Part shown: in pieces, positions 23,944 to 33,997 of the stretch | Layout: every line of letters begins with the position of its first letter | How positions within the stretch are numbered: position 1 is the stretch's first letter | Assembly (NCBI GenBank): GCA_032881465.1 | Contig: CP126168.1 | Span: 2,480,001 to 2,544,000 of the forward strand | Direction of reading: 5' to 3' | Length of the DNA stretch: 64,000 nucleotides | Origin: Parvibaculaceae bacterium PLY_AMNH_Bact1 | GTDB taxonomy: Bacteria; Pseudomonadota; Alphaproteobacteria; Parvibaculales; Parvibaculaceae | The notes under the pieces: model-generated | Told to the model about the DNA's origin: nothing | The model's input: the letters and a program-made list of their open reading frames with translations, nothing else | Database searches by the model: none | Translations under genes and position numbers: made by a program

Positions 23944-25022
23944 AAAACCTGATGGCAGCCCTGGTCGCATTTTCCGCCACGCCTGCCCTTGCCGATTTCA
24001 ACGAAATGCCGATGGCACCACCGCCGCAGGAAGTAATCGACCGCGCGTTAGATGACCCGGACTGCTTCCTGCCCGAAGCGTTTGATGTACTGGAAATGTG
24101 GGATGGCACGACACTAGATGCCAACACACGCATACACATCGTGCCCTGCCAGCTTGCCGCCTATAACATGATCTCAAAGATCATCGTTGAACGCCGCGAC
24201 GACGAGGGAACAGACTCTACCTTCGACCTGCAGAGCTTTGCAGATTACTCAACGCTCTACGGTTGGACAGCCTCCGACACGCTCACCAACGCATTCATAA
24301 ATCCGGAGAGCGGGCACCTAGCCCACTTCCACAAAGGACGTGGCATAGGCGATTGCGGCGCCAGTGGATCATGGGAGTGGACAGGTTTTCTCTTCGCCAT
24401 GATCGAGTACAGAGTCCATGAAGCCTGCGACCAAAGCATGATGCCCGACGCCTGGCCCATCATCTACCAACGTACCTCCCGGCCGGAGTCAGCAATCACG
24501 CCGGATCCTGTCATCGACACACCACAAGGAGAGAGCGCCGATTGTTCAGTGGTTCCCTTCTGCGAAAGCCGGCGTTACTTCAAAGACTTTCTTGTCTCGT
24601 GCCGACAGCCGAGAGGAGACGGCTCCCGTTTTTGTTCTGCCAACGCCTATGTTCACGATACAGAAGCGCCCGCAGGGTATGACTATCAGCTGCGCGTCAG
24701 CCGTGAGCGGCGCAATGCTCCGCTACGCATTTCATTCATTGCCGTTTTTGAAATGATGGATCGAAGCAAGCCGATGACCATCAGTATTGACGGCGAGCGG
24801 ATCACGGCACTTCAGCCAGACGAAATTGAAACACCTGAGTCGATCAACGACTATTTTGTCGGGCCGCAAGCGAAAGCAGATCAGCTTGTCGACGCCATGC
24901 GTGCGGGGGCTGACATTACATTCACCTACCGAAGCGAAAACGGACAGAACCTCTCCGTACCATTCTCTCTGTCAGGTCTCACCGCTTCCCTTCTGTGGAT
25001 GCAGGAAAACGCCGGAAACTAA
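23940..25022 (+). CDS. Secreted DUF1176/IalB-like protein
   Basis: A 360-aa exported protein with a signal peptide (residues 1-18, cleavage at ALA). Residues ~30-180 resemble DUF1176, with the motif GIGDCGASGSWEWTG and paired cysteines. Residues ~200-350 resemble the IalB (invasion-associated locus B) fold, with CRQP, ISFIAVFEMM and TISIDGERI. IalB-like proteins are periplasmic and of unclear function. It starts inside the stop of the preceding gene, with GGGAGAAG as ribosome binding site. Confidence 0.7.
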   Translation: MKNLMAALVAFSATPALADFNEMPMAPPPQEVIDRALDDPDCFLPEAFDVLEMWDGTTLDANTRIHIVPCQLAAYNMISKIIVERRDDEGTDSTFDLQSFADYSTLYGWTASDTLTNAFINPESGHLAHFHKGRGIGDCGASGSWEWTGFLFAMIEYRVHEACDQSMMPDAWPIIYQRTSRPESAITPDPVIDTPQGESADCSVVPFCESRRYFKDFLVSCRQPRGDGSRFCSANAYVHDTEAPAGYDYQLRVSRERRNAPLRISFIAVFEMMDRSKPMTISIDGERITALQPDEIETPESINDYFVGPQAKADQLVDAMRAGADITFTYRSENGQNLSVPFSLSGLTASLLWMQENAGN

Positions 25023-25098
25023 AAAAATCACGAAGCTGTGCATAGACGACCGGCCGACGTCGTCTATCCTGAAGACATTGTTCTAACAGGGGCAGACC

Positions 25099-25638
25099 AT
25101 GCGCGCACTTGCACTCATCACAACCTTTCTAACGCTCCTCGCCACGCCCATCTTCGCTGAAGAGGAGACGCGCTCACGCGAGGGCACCATGTCCCTTGAG
25201 AACATGCACGTGATCCTAGAACGACTTGACAAAGACCTGGAAAACCAGAATGGGACCTGGCAGCTCACCATCGCCGACGTGCCGGTCGTCATCGTCACCG
25301 ATGCCGCAAACAATCGGATGCGTATCCTTGTTGCCATCCGGAAAGCCAATGCGCTGTCAGAAGAAGACCTCACACGCATCATGCAGGCAAACTTCGATAG
25401 CGCGCTGGACGCCCGCTATGCAATTGCTAAAAACATCCTCTGGAGCACTTATATTCATCCGCTGAGCACGCTGCACAGCCGACAGCTTATTGAGGCCATC
25501 GGCCAGACTGTAAATCTTGCCCGCACCTATGGATCTAGCTATTCGTCTGGGCTTTTGCTCTTTGGCGGTGGCGACAGCAGCGCCATTCAGCAACGCGAAC
25601 TCATCGACAAATTGCTCAAACAGGGCCAGCCAACGTAA
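25099..25638 (+). CDS. Secreted YbjN-like hypothetical protein
   Basis: A 179-aa protein with a signal peptide (residues 1-20, IFAE). The mature part resembles a YbjN / secretion-chaperone-like fold: MHVILERLDKDLENQ, WQLTIADVPVVIVTDAANNRMRI, then ALSEEDLTRIMQANFDSALDARYAI in short segments. The homology is only suggestive. It has its own ribosome binding site (AGGGGC) and converges on a membrane-protein gene. Confidence 0.6.
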   Translation: MRALALITTFLTLLATPIFAEEETRSREGTMSLENMHVILERLDKDLENQNGTWQLTIADVPVVIVTDAANNRMRILVAIRKANALSEEDLTRIMQANFDSALDARYAIAKNILWSTYIHPLSTLHSRQLIEAIGQTVNLARTYGSSYSSGLLLFGGGDSSAIQQRELIDKLLKQGQPT

Positions 25639-25642
25639 CACT

Positions 25643-26050
25643 TCAGCTCAGGAGATACTGACCGACATCCTTCACGTCGAAGATGAGCGAAATCCACAAG
25701 GTTGCCAGCGCCAGCACATACCAGACCCCGTAAACACTCTTCACTTCTATCTGGGAGAAACGCCGCGCCATGTAAATCGCGACCGGTGTCCAGAGAACGA
25801 GGTGGGTGATCCCCCACAAATTGTTCCAGCCGACAGCATATCCAATTAAAAACGTCGCAGGAATTGTCAAGAACATCGCCAGAAGCAGCCATCGGGCTTC
25901 TACGCCGAAGAAAGCAAAAATGAGGGAGCCGAGAAATAGGACGATCCCCATCCAATTCATCCACCACTGCACCCACAACGGAAGAGCTGAAATATAGGCA
26001 TCTTGAGAAGCCTGAAGATCTCCGAGAATTGTCATTAAGTCGCTGAACAT
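25643..26050 (-). CDS. Small integral membrane protein
   Basis: A 135-aa protein with four hydrophobic segments (~residues 30-50, 54-75, 82-100, 110-128). No family assigned. The ATG at 26050 follows GAGGGAGGGGG and is preferred to the GTG at 26068. It is a single gene between convergent and divergent neighbours. Confidence 0.65.
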   Translation of the reverse strand: MFSDLMTILGDLQASQDAYISALPLWVQWWMNWMGIVLFLGSLIFAFFGVEARWLLLAMFLTIPATFLIGYAVGWNNLWGITHLVLWTPVAIYMARRFSQIEVKSVYGVWYVLALATLWISLIFDVKDVGQYLLS

Positions 26051-26158
26051 AGGGTCCCCCTCCCTCACCTTGATTGGTTCTTGTTATTGATGACTATTGT
26101 CGAACCTTTACATCAAGCCTGCATCTGACAATCTCGTGAGACAAGAAGAAAGAGCACC

Positions 26159-26674
26159 ATGCCGCCCAAAAGCACCCGGGAAGACACCGACAAAACCTTT
26201 CTAACGCATCCTGAATGGGTAAAAGGCGCTTGCGGTTGCGGAATTGTGCGGTTCGAACTCAAATATCCAGCGCGCTGGGCGTATCACGACCACTCAGCCG
26301 CCACCCGAAAGGTCATGGGAACCGCGTCTGTGACCTATGTTGGGTCCTGGCGCAAAAGGTTTAGGTATACCGGCGGCGAAGACGCCCTCACGGACTACCG
26401 GGACGACGACAAAGGCATTACGCGCCGCTTCTGCATTGAATGCGGCACCCCCGTCGCCTATGAGCGCGACGCATCACCTCACATGGTCAACATACCTCGC
26501 GGATTGTTTAGTGAGGGTGTTGGACGCGAACCTCGCTACCATGTCCGAATGGGCGAAATGCCGGACTGGGCCTATACAGGTGAGAAAGTAAATCCACTCA
26601 AAGACTACCCAACAGTTCTCTATGAACGCCCACGAAAATCGAAGAAGCGCAAACCGCCGGAAGACATGTTCTAA
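26159..26674 (+). CDS. GFA/CENP-V-family zinc protein
   Basis: A 171-aa protein of the glutathione-dependent formaldehyde-activating enzyme family. Zinc-ligand cysteines appear in CGCGIVRFEL (~residues 23-32) and FCIECGTPVAYE (~97-108). The family includes S-(hydroxymethyl)glutathione synthase and many members of unknown role; activity cannot be assigned. Single gene, convergent with the antiporter. Confidence 0.82.
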   Translation: MPPKSTREDTDKTFLTHPEWVKGACGCGIVRFELKYPARWAYHDHSAATRKVMGTASVTYVGSWRKRFRYTGGEDALTDYRDDDKGITRRFCIECGTPVAYERDASPHMVNIPRGLFSEGVGREPRYHVRMGEMPDWAYTGEKVNPLKDYPTVLYERPRKSKKRKPPEDMF

Positions 26675-26689
26675 AAGAGTGGCTTGAAC

Positions 26690-28444
26690 CTAGGTCTGTT
26701 CCACATCAGGGTTCACACGGGCGTACCCCTCTTCACGGACTCTGTCCATATGAGGAACGATCGCCTCATGCGGCGTACCAAGTGAATGCAAAACATCAGA
26801 AGCGAGCTGCAATGACGCTTCCAACGTCTCTGGCACAATGCCCGTCGCCCCAAGCTTAATAAGTTCCCGAGAATGTGTCAGATCATGCGCACGCACAAAC
26901 ACAGGAAGCTTTGGCCACTTGGCGCGAACGGAAGCCACTCCTTTGGTGCTCGCAGCATAGTCATTCAGTGTAATGACAATTGCAGCAGCCCGATCCGCTC
27001 CGACCCGTTCCAACACATCATGACGCGTGGCATCACCGTAAAAGACCGGCCCACCACTCTTACGAGCCTCTTGCGCCCGCGCGACACTCATATCCAGCGC
27101 CACAAAGGGAACCATCTGTTCAGAGAGCAGCCGCGCAACCGTGCGACCCACGCGACCATAGCCAGCAATGATGACATGCCCGCTCAGATCATCATCTATC
27201 GATGACACTTCTATTTCTTTCTCCACCCGATATCGTCTCGCGATAAGAGCAGAGACACCATTTCCCACAATCATAAGAAGCGGTGTCAGTGCCATCGATA
27301 CCCCGGCGACAATCAGCGTGTATTGCGCGATTTCGCGGTCAAGAACACCGCCAGCCATGGCCCCGCCAAGGATCACAAAAGCAAACTCACCGCCTGCACT
27401 CAACAGCAAACCGGTCCGCACTGCCTGGCTGGCCGTGACGCCAAACGCCACCGTGAGCGCTGAGATCATTATTGCCTTAATGCCGATCAGACCAACGACA
27501 CCCAGAAAAATCTCATAGGGCATTGCCTGCATGATCGCGAAATCCAGCCCCATCCCAACACTGATAAAGAACAAGCCAAGCAAAAGGCCTTTGAACGGCT
27601 GAATATCAATTTCGATCTGCGGACGGAATTCTGTCTCTGACAACACAAGGCCAGCCAGGAAAGCACCCAAAGCCATAGAGAGACCGGACTGGCCCGTCGC
27701 CCAGGCCGTACTGAGCACAGCAAGTAACGTTAAAGCCATGAAGAGTTCAGGCGACCTTGCCCAGGTAACCAAACGAAAAAGGTAACGCAGCGCATATCTG
27801 CCAACAATGAGGATAAATGCGATTGCCGCCACTGCCTGCAAAACAGCAATCCCGATCAGTTTGGCCAGATCAAGTGGCCCCTCTGCACCACCATTGGACA
27901 GAATGGCCACCAGCATAATGAGCGGCACAACCGCAAGGTCCTGGAACAAAAGAATAGAGAACGTCCGACGCCCCATCGGCGTTGCGAACTCACTCCGTTC
28001 GATCAACACCTGTGTAACGATGGCGGTTGAGGAAAGTGCAAGCGCAAAACCAATAACCACCGAGGCCTCAATAGAATTGCCCCACATGCTTGCAAACAGC
28101 GCAAGGACAGACCCACAAATGAGCACCTGCAGTCCACCCAGTCCGAAAATCAGACGGCGCATCGCCAGCAGACGTTCAAATGGCAATTCAAGGCCAATGG
28201 TAAACAGAAGAAAAACAACGCCCAGCTCTGCCAGCCGGGCCACACCTTCCGTGTCTGCAATCACTGCTAGACCAAAAGGACCGATCAGGGCCCCCGCTGC
28301 CAGATATCCCAATACTGGACTGGCTCTCATCCACTGGAACAAGGGCACAATCAGCACAGAGGCAACCAGAAAGACAACAATCTCCCTCAAATAGGGAATG
28401 ACCTCCGTATGCGCCGCACCCGCTTCCACCAGCCATTTCTCCAT
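26690..28444 (-). CDS. CPA2-type K+/H+ antiporter with TrkA-N domain (KefB-like)
   Basis: A 584-aa inner-membrane cation/proton antiporter. About twelve membrane segments occupy residues ~10-390. A cytoplasmic Rossmann RCK domain follows at ~405-520 (HVIIAGYGRVGRTVARLL). The layout matches KefB/KefC and YbaL-type proteins; no separate KefF/G-like subunit is adjacent. The start MEKWLVE is preferred, since the upstream frame lacks a ribosome binding site. It is divergent from a Ca/Na exchanger gene across ~200 bases. Confidence 0.9.
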   Translation of the reverse strand: MEKWLVEAGAAHTEVIPYLREIVVFLVASVLIVPLFQWMRASPVLGYLAAGALIGPFGLAVIADTEGVARLAELGVVFLLFTIGLELPFERLLAMRRLIFGLGGLQVLICGSVLALFASMWGNSIEASVVIGFALALSSTAIVTQVLIERSEFATPMGRRTFSILLFQDLAVVPLIMLVAILSNGGAEGPLDLAKLIGIAVLQAVAAIAFILIVGRYALRYLFRLVTWARSPELFMALTLLAVLSTAWATGQSGLSMALGAFLAGLVLSETEFRPQIEIDIQPFKGLLLGLFFISVGMGLDFAIMQAMPYEIFLGVVGLIGIKAIMISALTVAFGVTASQAVRTGLLLSAGGEFAFVILGGAMAGGVLDREIAQYTLIVAGVSMALTPLLMIVGNGVSALIARRYRVEKEIEVSSIDDDLSGHVIIAGYGRVGRTVARLLSEQMVPFVALDMSVARAQEARKSGGPVFYGDATRHDVLERVGADRAAAIVITLNDYAASTKGVASVRAKWPKLPVFVRAHDLTHSRELIKLGATGIVPETLEASLQLASDVLHSLGTPHEAIVPHMDRVREEGYARVNPDVEQT

Positions 28445-28650
28445 CACTATCGCGTGTTGCAGGTATGTGCCGCACACGTCTGCTCAATTTGAGCGGTTTT
28501 ACTTCAGCCGGAAGGCCCCTATATATGGAGGATAGGGGATCGACGTTAAGAAAGAAAATAAATGACCGCCGACGGGAGTTTAACCGCTACACCGCAATCT
28601 GGCTTGGCATGCACGGCGCACCGCGACCTTTCTCGCCGGAGCGGCTTCCT

Positions 28651-29640
28651 ATGATGTACCTGTCGCTGATCAGCGGTTTTGTCATTCTGCTGTTTTGTGG
28701 CGACCTGCTGGTCCGAGGCGCGGTCTCACTCGCCCTTAAGCTCGGCATACCCTCAATGCTCATCGGGTTAACTGTAGTGGCCTTTGGGACATCCGCACCG
28801 GAGCTTGTTGTTTCCATTAGGGCGGCACTGACCGGCGTGAGCGGTATTGCCATCGGCAATGTTGTTGGGTCCAACATAGCGAATGTACTTCTTGTTCTGG
28901 GCATACCTGCCCTGATTTATCCCACACTTTGCGACCAGGTATCAGTCCGGCGAAACACCCTCTTCATGGTATCTGCCACCCTTATCTTCATATTCCTCTG
29001 CTTGTTTGGCCAGCTCGTCTTCTGGCAGGGACTGATCCTCTTTACACTTGTCCTTCTGTTTTTGGCATATGTGGCAACCCATGCAGTAAGTACCGCCAAC
29101 GGGTCAGGCTCTGCCTCTATCGAAGAAGAATTCGAACTCCCCGACGAAAACTCCGGTCTTCCTCAAAACCCCGTCATGATTGCGCTCTTTCTCGCCGCCG
29201 GCGTACTCGGCCTGCCGCTTGGCGCCCACTTCATCGTTGATGGCGGCACGGACATCGCGAGAGCCTTCGGTGTCTCAGACAGTGCCATCGGCCTATCACT
29301 TATTGCATTCGGCACATCGTTGCCAGAACTCGCCACAACAGTCATCGCGGCACTCCGCCGTCAGGCTGACATCGCCGTTGGCAATGTCCTGGGCTCCAAT
29401 CTTTTCAACATTTTGGGCGTCATGGGCATTACGGCGATGGTTGCTCCAATCGCAGTTCCTCCAGCCTTTATCTGGTTCGACCTTTGGGTCATGTTGATCG
29501 CCGCCTTGCTGGTCGTGCCGTTCGCCATGTCGAAAGGCACAATCACACGCTCGGCAGGCGCCTTTTTTCTTATCGGTTATGTCGCCTATCTCTATTTCCT
29601 ATTTGTTGCGGACCGTGCAGCGACAATGCACGCTGCCTAA
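28651..29640 (+). CDS. Calcium/sodium antiporter (YrbG-like, CaCA family)
   Basis: A 329-aa exchanger with ten hydrophobic segments and the two CaCA alpha-repeats: GTSAPELVVSI with NVVGSNIANVLLVLG in the first half, and GTSLPELATTV with NVLGSNLFNILGVMG in the second. The charged loop between halves (SIEEEFELPDEN) is acidic. The frame is open 62 codons upstream, but ATG 28651 has GGAG nearby and begins the first membrane segment. Confidence 0.92.
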   Translation: MMYLSLISGFVILLFCGDLLVRGAVSLALKLGIPSMLIGLTVVAFGTSAPELVVSIRAALTGVSGIAIGNVVGSNIANVLLVLGIPALIYPTLCDQVSVRRNTLFMVSATLIFIFLCLFGQLVFWQGLILFTLVLLFLAYVATHAVSTANGSGSASIEEEFELPDENSGLPQNPVMIALFLAAGVLGLPLGAHFIVDGGTDIARAFGVSDSAIGLSLIAFGTSLPELATTVIAALRRQADIAVGNVLGSNLFNILGVMGITAMVAPIAVPPAFIWFDLWVMLIAALLVVPFAMSKGTITRSAGAFFLIGYVAYLYFLFVADRAATMHAA

Positions 29641-29649
29641 GATGCCCAA

Positions 29650-30414
29650 ATGACAAACCAATCTCCGAGAAATGTACTCATTACCGGCAGTGCGAAACGC
29701 ATCGGTCGCGCTATCGCACTTGGACTGGCCGCTGACGGCTGGGGTGTCGCGGTTCATTATGGCGGATCCGCTGAAGCAGCGGCCCAAACCGTGCAAGACA
29801 TTGTCAAGGCAGGAGGCCGCGCTTCCACTTTTCAGGCGGATTTGGCAGACGTAAACACACTCACCCCGCTTATCGAACAGGCACATGCTGAACTGGGCCC
29901 GCTGACGGCTCTCGTCAACAATGCCTCCCTATTCGCAGATGATAGTCTGGAGAGCCTGACACCCAACAGCTGGTCCATCCATATGGACACCAACCTCAGG
30001 GCCCCACTGTTCCTCGCTCAGGCCTTCGCCAAACAATTGCCAGAGAGCAATACCGGCAACATCATCAACATCATCGATCAGCGGGTCTGGCGTCTAACAC
30101 CCCGCTTCCTGTCCTATACCACTTCCAAGGCGGGTTTATGGACACTGACCCAGACCCTGGCACAGGCAATGGCCCCTAAGATCAGGGTCAATGGGATAGG
30201 TCCAGGCCCCACCCTGTCCAATGACCGTCAATCCAGTGACGATTTTGAGGGTCAGGCAGCATCAACTCTGCTGCAGCGACAGATTTCGACGGAAGAAATT
30301 TGCGCTGCCGTCAGATTTATCCTTGCCAGTCCTGCCATGACAGGCCAAATGATCGCTCTAGACAGCGGCCAGCATCTCGCCTGGGAAACCCCTGACGCTG
30401 TCGGACCCGAATGA
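29650..30414 (+). CDS. SDR oxidoreductase, pteridine reductase/FolM-like
   Basis: A 254-aa short-chain dehydrogenase. TGSAKRIGRAIALG forms the NADPH site, followed by NNASLF and the catalytic Y-x3-K in SYTTSKAG. The Lys/Arg after the first glycines (SAKRIGR) and the IDQRVWRLTPRF segment are typical of pteridine reductase and dihydromonapterin reductase relatives. The dihydroneopterin aldolase gene 32 bases downstream supports a pterin substrate. The role in making tetrahydro-pterin or -folate is inferred. Confidence 0.82.
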   Translation: MTNQSPRNVLITGSAKRIGRAIALGLAADGWGVAVHYGGSAEAAAQTVQDIVKAGGRASTFQADLADVNTLTPLIEQAHAELGPLTALVNNASLFADDSLESLTPNSWSIHMDTNLRAPLFLAQAFAKQLPESNTGNIINIIDQRVWRLTPRFLSYTTSKAGLWTLTQTLAQAMAPKIRVNGIGPGPTLSNDRQSSDDFEGQAASTLLQRQISTEEICAAVRFILASPAMTGQMIALDSGQHLAWETPDAVGPE

Positions 30415-30446
30415 CCTCGTAGAGCGCAAACAAGGACTTAAATTCC

Positions 30447-30893
30447 ATGAACCATCGCTCCTCAAACAATGACAAAGATCTGAACGCCAGCTTGGACAAT
30501 GTGACCCGCCTGAGAATCGCAGACGGTTCCCAGTCCATTCGCCATGTCTTCGTCCGCGATTTGGTACTGGATGGGGAAATTGGCGTCTATGCGCACGAAA
30601 AAGACGGTTTCCAGCAACCCATGCGCTTCAATATCGACCTAACAGTGCGCGAAGTAGCCCATGGTGACGCGCTGGAGAACGTCGTTTGCTATGAACAGGT
30701 CGTCAATAAGGTCAAAAACCTGCTGGATGAGGGCCACGTCAATCTCGTCGAAACCCTGGCTGAGCGCATCGCGTCCAGGTGCTTGGAAGACGCCCGGATT
30801 GAGTGTGCGAGGGTCCGGGTAGAAAAGCTTGCCGCGATTGCTGAAGTCGCAAGTGTCGGGGTGGAAATCGAGCGGACACGGGTGCGAACTTAA
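30447..30893 (+). CDS. folB: Dihydroneopterin aldolase family protein
   Basis: A 148-aa T-fold enzyme of folate synthesis that cleaves dihydroneopterin to 6-hydroxymethyl-dihydropterin and glycolaldehyde. The family pattern is visible: VLDGEIGVYAHEKDGFQQP, YEQVVNKVKNLL, HVNLVETLAERIA and the late VRVEKLAAI lysine. The first ~30 residues extend past the usual start. It follows the pteridine-reductase-like gene, probably in one operon. Confidence 0.85.
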   Translation: MNHRSSNNDKDLNASLDNVTRLRIADGSQSIRHVFVRDLVLDGEIGVYAHEKDGFQQPMRFNIDLTVREVAHGDALENVVCYEQVVNKVKNLLDEGHVNLVETLAERIASRCLEDARIECARVRVEKLAAIAEVASVGVEIERTRVRT

Positions 30894-31184
30894 GCAAAAA
30901 GCCCCCTAAATAAAACCACAAGACTACCATTACACCCTTGAATTTTTTCACATATTTGTCATCCAGAAATAGACCGCATGCGGACATTTGTGCACACGGC
31001 GGCAACCTTCCAATTAACCATAAGATCTAGCGCCCAGAATTGGGGCTCGCCGCTGGAAACAATCGAACCGGTCAAAAAAACTGTTTCTTTTCAATAAGTT
31101 ACAAAAACGCGATTTGGACCCAATATTCGAATAATCGTTGTGTCACAATCAGTTGCGTCGAATCCCTTGAGATTCTCAACAACC

Positions 31185-31193
31185 TTATCCACA
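31185..31193 (+). other. DnaA-box consensus in the folB-uvrC intergenic region
   Basis: TTATCCACA matches the DnaA box consensus exactly. Only one is present, in the 450-base gap 30894-31343, which otherwise shows no gene or clear hairpin. It could tie uvrC transcription to DnaA, or be chance. Confidence 0.3.
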
Positions 31194-31343
31194 GGCCAGA
31201 AGTGAAACAGATCGGTCCAGTAAACGTGCAGATTTTAGGGAATAAAAGCGCCCCAACACGTGCCCTTCTATTCAACTGTGCTACGCGACTACTGCATCAA
31301 TCTGACCACCTTAATTGCCACATACATCGAACTAAGGACAACG

Positions 31344-33275
31344 ATGAGCAAAGACGCCATGGATAGCGCGGCAGATGAGCTTCATGGCGCGGCTTTGATC
31401 GCTGAAAAGGTCAAAACCTTGCCTGACAGCCCCGGCGTCTATCGGATGCTGAAGAGCAACGGCGACGTCCTCTATGTCGGCAAGGCCCGCAGCTTGAAAA
31501 AGCGAGTAACGAGCTACACGAAGCTTGCTGGCCACTCCAATCGCATCGCCCGGATGATTTCGTCCACGGAGGCCATGGAATTTATCACCACGGCAACGGA
31601 GACAGACGCGCTCCTGCTTGAAGCCAATCTCATCAAGCAGCTAAAGCCCCGCTACAATGTCCTGCTGCGTGATGACAAGTCCTTCCCCTATATTCTGCTT
31701 ACCTCTGATCATGACTATCCTCAGGTGGTGAAACATCGTGGCAGCCGCTCGCGAGAGGGCGACTATTTCGGCCCCTTCGCTTCCGCAGGCTCCGTCACCC
31801 GAACCCTGAACACGCTCCAGAGGGCTTTTCTGCTGCGCTCGTGCACTGATTCCGTGTTTGACGTCCGGACACGACCCTGCTTGCTCTATCAAATCAAACG
31901 CTGTTCTGCCCCCTGCACGGGTGAAATCAACAAAGAGGACTATGCCGAACTAGTCTCAGAATCTCGGGACTTCCTGCAGGGCAAAAGCCGCCGAACACAG
32001 GAACATCTGGCCGAGCTAATGGAAGCCGCCAGCACCAAACTGGATTTCGAAGGGGCCGCAATCTACCGCGACCGCATTCGCGCACTGACAAATATTCAGT
32101 CCCACCAGGGCATCAATCCACAATCAGTGACGGATGCAGACGTCTTCGCTATTGCCGAAGACAGCGGACAGACCTGCGTCCAGGTCTTCTTCTTCCGCGG
32201 CGGCCAGAACTGGGGCAACCGCGCTTACTTCCCGCGCCACGAGAAGGGGTTCACCCGTGCGGAGGTGCTCGATGCATTCCTCGCTCAGTTTTATGACGAG
32301 CGGCCTGCGCCACCGAAAATCTTCCTGAGCGACGATGTACCTGGACGCACGCTTTTGGGCGAAGCGCTCACCATCAGGGCAGAGCGGCGCATTACGGTCT
32401 CTGTGCCCCAGCGCGGCGAAAAGCGGGAACTCGTGGATCATGCGCTCAGCAATGCTAAAGATGCCTTGGGGCGTCGCCTTGCCGAGTCCGCCACCCAACG
32501 CAAGCTTCTAAATGAACTGGCAGAGATATTCGGTCTCGACACTCCGCCAGAACGCATCGAAGTCTACGATAACAGCCACATTCAGGGCACGAACCAGGTC
32601 GGTGGGATGATTGTCGCCGGGCCTGAAGGTTTCCAGAAAAACCAGTACCGCAAGTTCAACATCAAGGGAGACGACATTGAGCCCGGCGATGATTATGGAA
32701 TGATGCGCCAGGTACTCACGCGACGCTTTACACGTCTCCTCAAAGAAAGCGCGGCCGCCGCCGAAGCAGACGGCCCTGACGAGGCGTCAGCAAAAACTGC
32801 CGATGAAAAACGTGCCAATGGCTGGCCAGACATCATCCTGATTGACGGCGGCATGGGACAACTCTCCGTTACGATGGAAGTCATGACCGAACTGGGTATC
32901 GACGACGTGGCAGTCGTGTCTATTGCTAAAGGACCAGACCGGAATGCGGACCGCGAGCGCTTTTTCATGCCCGGTCGGGACCCATTCTCCTTGCCGGAGA
33001 AAAGTCCCGCTCTCTATTTCCTGCAAAGGCTCCGCGACGAGGCACACCGGTTTGCCATCGGCTCTCACCGCACCAGACGGGCCAAACAAGCCAAGTCAAA
33101 CCCGCTCGACAATGTGCAGGGTGTAGGGGCTGCCCGTAAACGCGCTCTGCTCCACCATTTCGGGTCTGCCAAAGCCGTGTCACGGGCTGGCCTCACGGAT
33201 CTCAATTCCGTCGAGGGTATCTCTGAAAAAGTCGCCAAAGCAGTCTATGATCATTTCCACGGGACACCCGATTGA
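31344..33275 (+). CDS. uvrC: Excinuclease ABC subunit C
   Basis: A 643-aa nucleotide-excision-repair nuclease that makes the 3' and 5' incisions. The GIY-YIG domain is at ~28-105 ([18 protein letters not shown]), then a cysteine cluster, a UVR domain (~215-250), the RNase H-like endonuclease with DNSHIQGT and IDGGMGQL, and C-terminal helix-hairpin-helix repeats ([14 protein letters not shown]). ATG 31344 with AAGGA upstream is preferred to the longer open frame. pgsA follows 25 bases on, a common proteobacterial linkage. Confidence 0.97.
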   Translation: MSKDAMDSAADELHGAALIAEKVKTLPDSPGVYRMLKSNGDVLYVGKARSLKKRVTSYTKLAGHSNRIARMISSTEAMEFITTATETDALLLEANLIKQLKPRYNVLLRDDKSFPYILLTSDHDYPQVVKHRGSRSREGDYFGPFASAGSVTRTLNTLQRAFLLRSCTDSVFDVRTRPCLLYQIKRCSAPCTGEINKEDYAELVSESRDFLQGKSRRTQEHLAELMEAASTKLDFEGAAIYRDRIRALTNIQSHQGINPQSVTDADVFAIAEDSGQTCVQVFFFRGGQNWGNRAYFPRHEKGFTRAEVLDAFLAQFYDERPAPPKIFLSDDVPGRTLLGEALTIRAERRITVSVPQRGEKRELVDHALSNAKDALGRRLAESATQRKLLNELAEIFGLDTPPERIEVYDNSHIQGTNQVGGMIVAGPEGFQKNQYRKFNIKGDDIEPGDDYGMMRQVLTRRFTRLLKESAAAAEADGPDEASAKTADEKRANGWPDIILIDGGMGQLSVTMEVMTELGIDDVAVVSIAKGPDRNADRERFFMPGRDPFSLPEKSPALYFLQRLRDEAHRFAIGSHRTRRAKQAKSNPLDNVQGVGAARKRALLHHFGSAKAVSRAGLTDLNSVEGISEKVAKAVYDHFHGTPD

Positions 33276-33300
33276 CGTAAAGCGGTGCTAAGGTACGAGT

Positions 33301-33921
33301 ATGACGGAAACACAGAGCAGCAAACTGGACCGCCGAACGGCCGTTCTGACGAGTTTGCCTAACATGCTGACCTATGCCCGCATCCTTATGGTGCCAGCAC
33401 TGGTTGCAGGGTTTTACCTGGACGGGCCAGCCGCCAACTGGACAACCCTTGGCATCTTCATCCTCGCGGCAGTTACGGACTATTTTGATGGCTACTTCGC
33501 ACGCGCCTGGGAGCAGACGTCAAACCTCGGCCGCATGTTGGATCCAATTGCAGATAAGCTACTGGTCTCCGCAGCACTCTTCATGCTGATTGCCAATGAC
33601 ACCATCAGCTGGGGCTCTGTCCTCGCCGCCATCATCATTCTGAGCCGTGAGATATTGGTCTCAGGCCTCCGAGAGTTTCTGGCACAAGTCCGAGTGAGCG
33701 TTCCCGTCAGCCAACTGGCAAAATGGAAGACAGCGATCCAGATGATCGCAATCGCCTTTTTGCTGGCCGGCGACGCAGGCGAAGCAATCTTGCCTGGTAC
33801 TCAACAGGTCGGCATTTGGCTCCTTTGGATTGCGGCAGGCCTCACCCTATATACAGGCTACGACTATTTCAGAGGCGGGCTCCGTCACGTCATTGAAGAT
33901 GATGCCAAGTCCGCTGATTAG
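33301..33921 (+). CDS. pgsA: CDP-diacylglycerol-glycerol-3-phosphate 3-phosphatidyltransferase
   Basis: A 206-aa inner-membrane enzyme that makes phosphatidylglycerophosphate, the committed step to PG and cardiolipin. The CDP-alcohol phosphatidyltransferase signature is complete: D-Y-F-D-G-Y-F-A-R, then G and two D in LGRMLDPIADK. Several hydrophobic segments follow. It lies between uvrC and moaD, a conserved order. Confidence 0.95.
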   Translation: MTETQSSKLDRRTAVLTSLPNMLTYARILMVPALVAGFYLDGPAANWTTLGIFILAAVTDYFDGYFARAWEQTSNLGRMLDPIADKLLVSAALFMLIANDTISWGSVLAAIIILSREILVSGLREFLAQVRVSVPVSQLAKWKTAIQMIAIAFLLAGDAGEAILPGTQQVGIWLLWIAAGLTLYTGYDYFRGGLRHVIEDDAKSAD

Positions 33922-33922
33922 A

Positions 33923-33965
33923 GTGTTTCCAGGTGAAGTGGGAACGGTTCACCGTCCGGAAACAC
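33923..33965. repeat. Large inverted repeat between pgsA and moaD
   Basis: GTGTTTCC (33923-33930) pairs with GGAAACAC (33958-33965), and inside it GGTGAA (33932-33937) pairs with TTCACC (33948-33953). The form resembles a dispersed intergenic palindrome I remember from Hyphomicrobiales genomes. A transcription-attenuation role is also possible. Confidence 0.65.
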
Positions 33966-33997
33966 GGAAAACAAAAAGAGCTTAGGCCAGGATCCTC

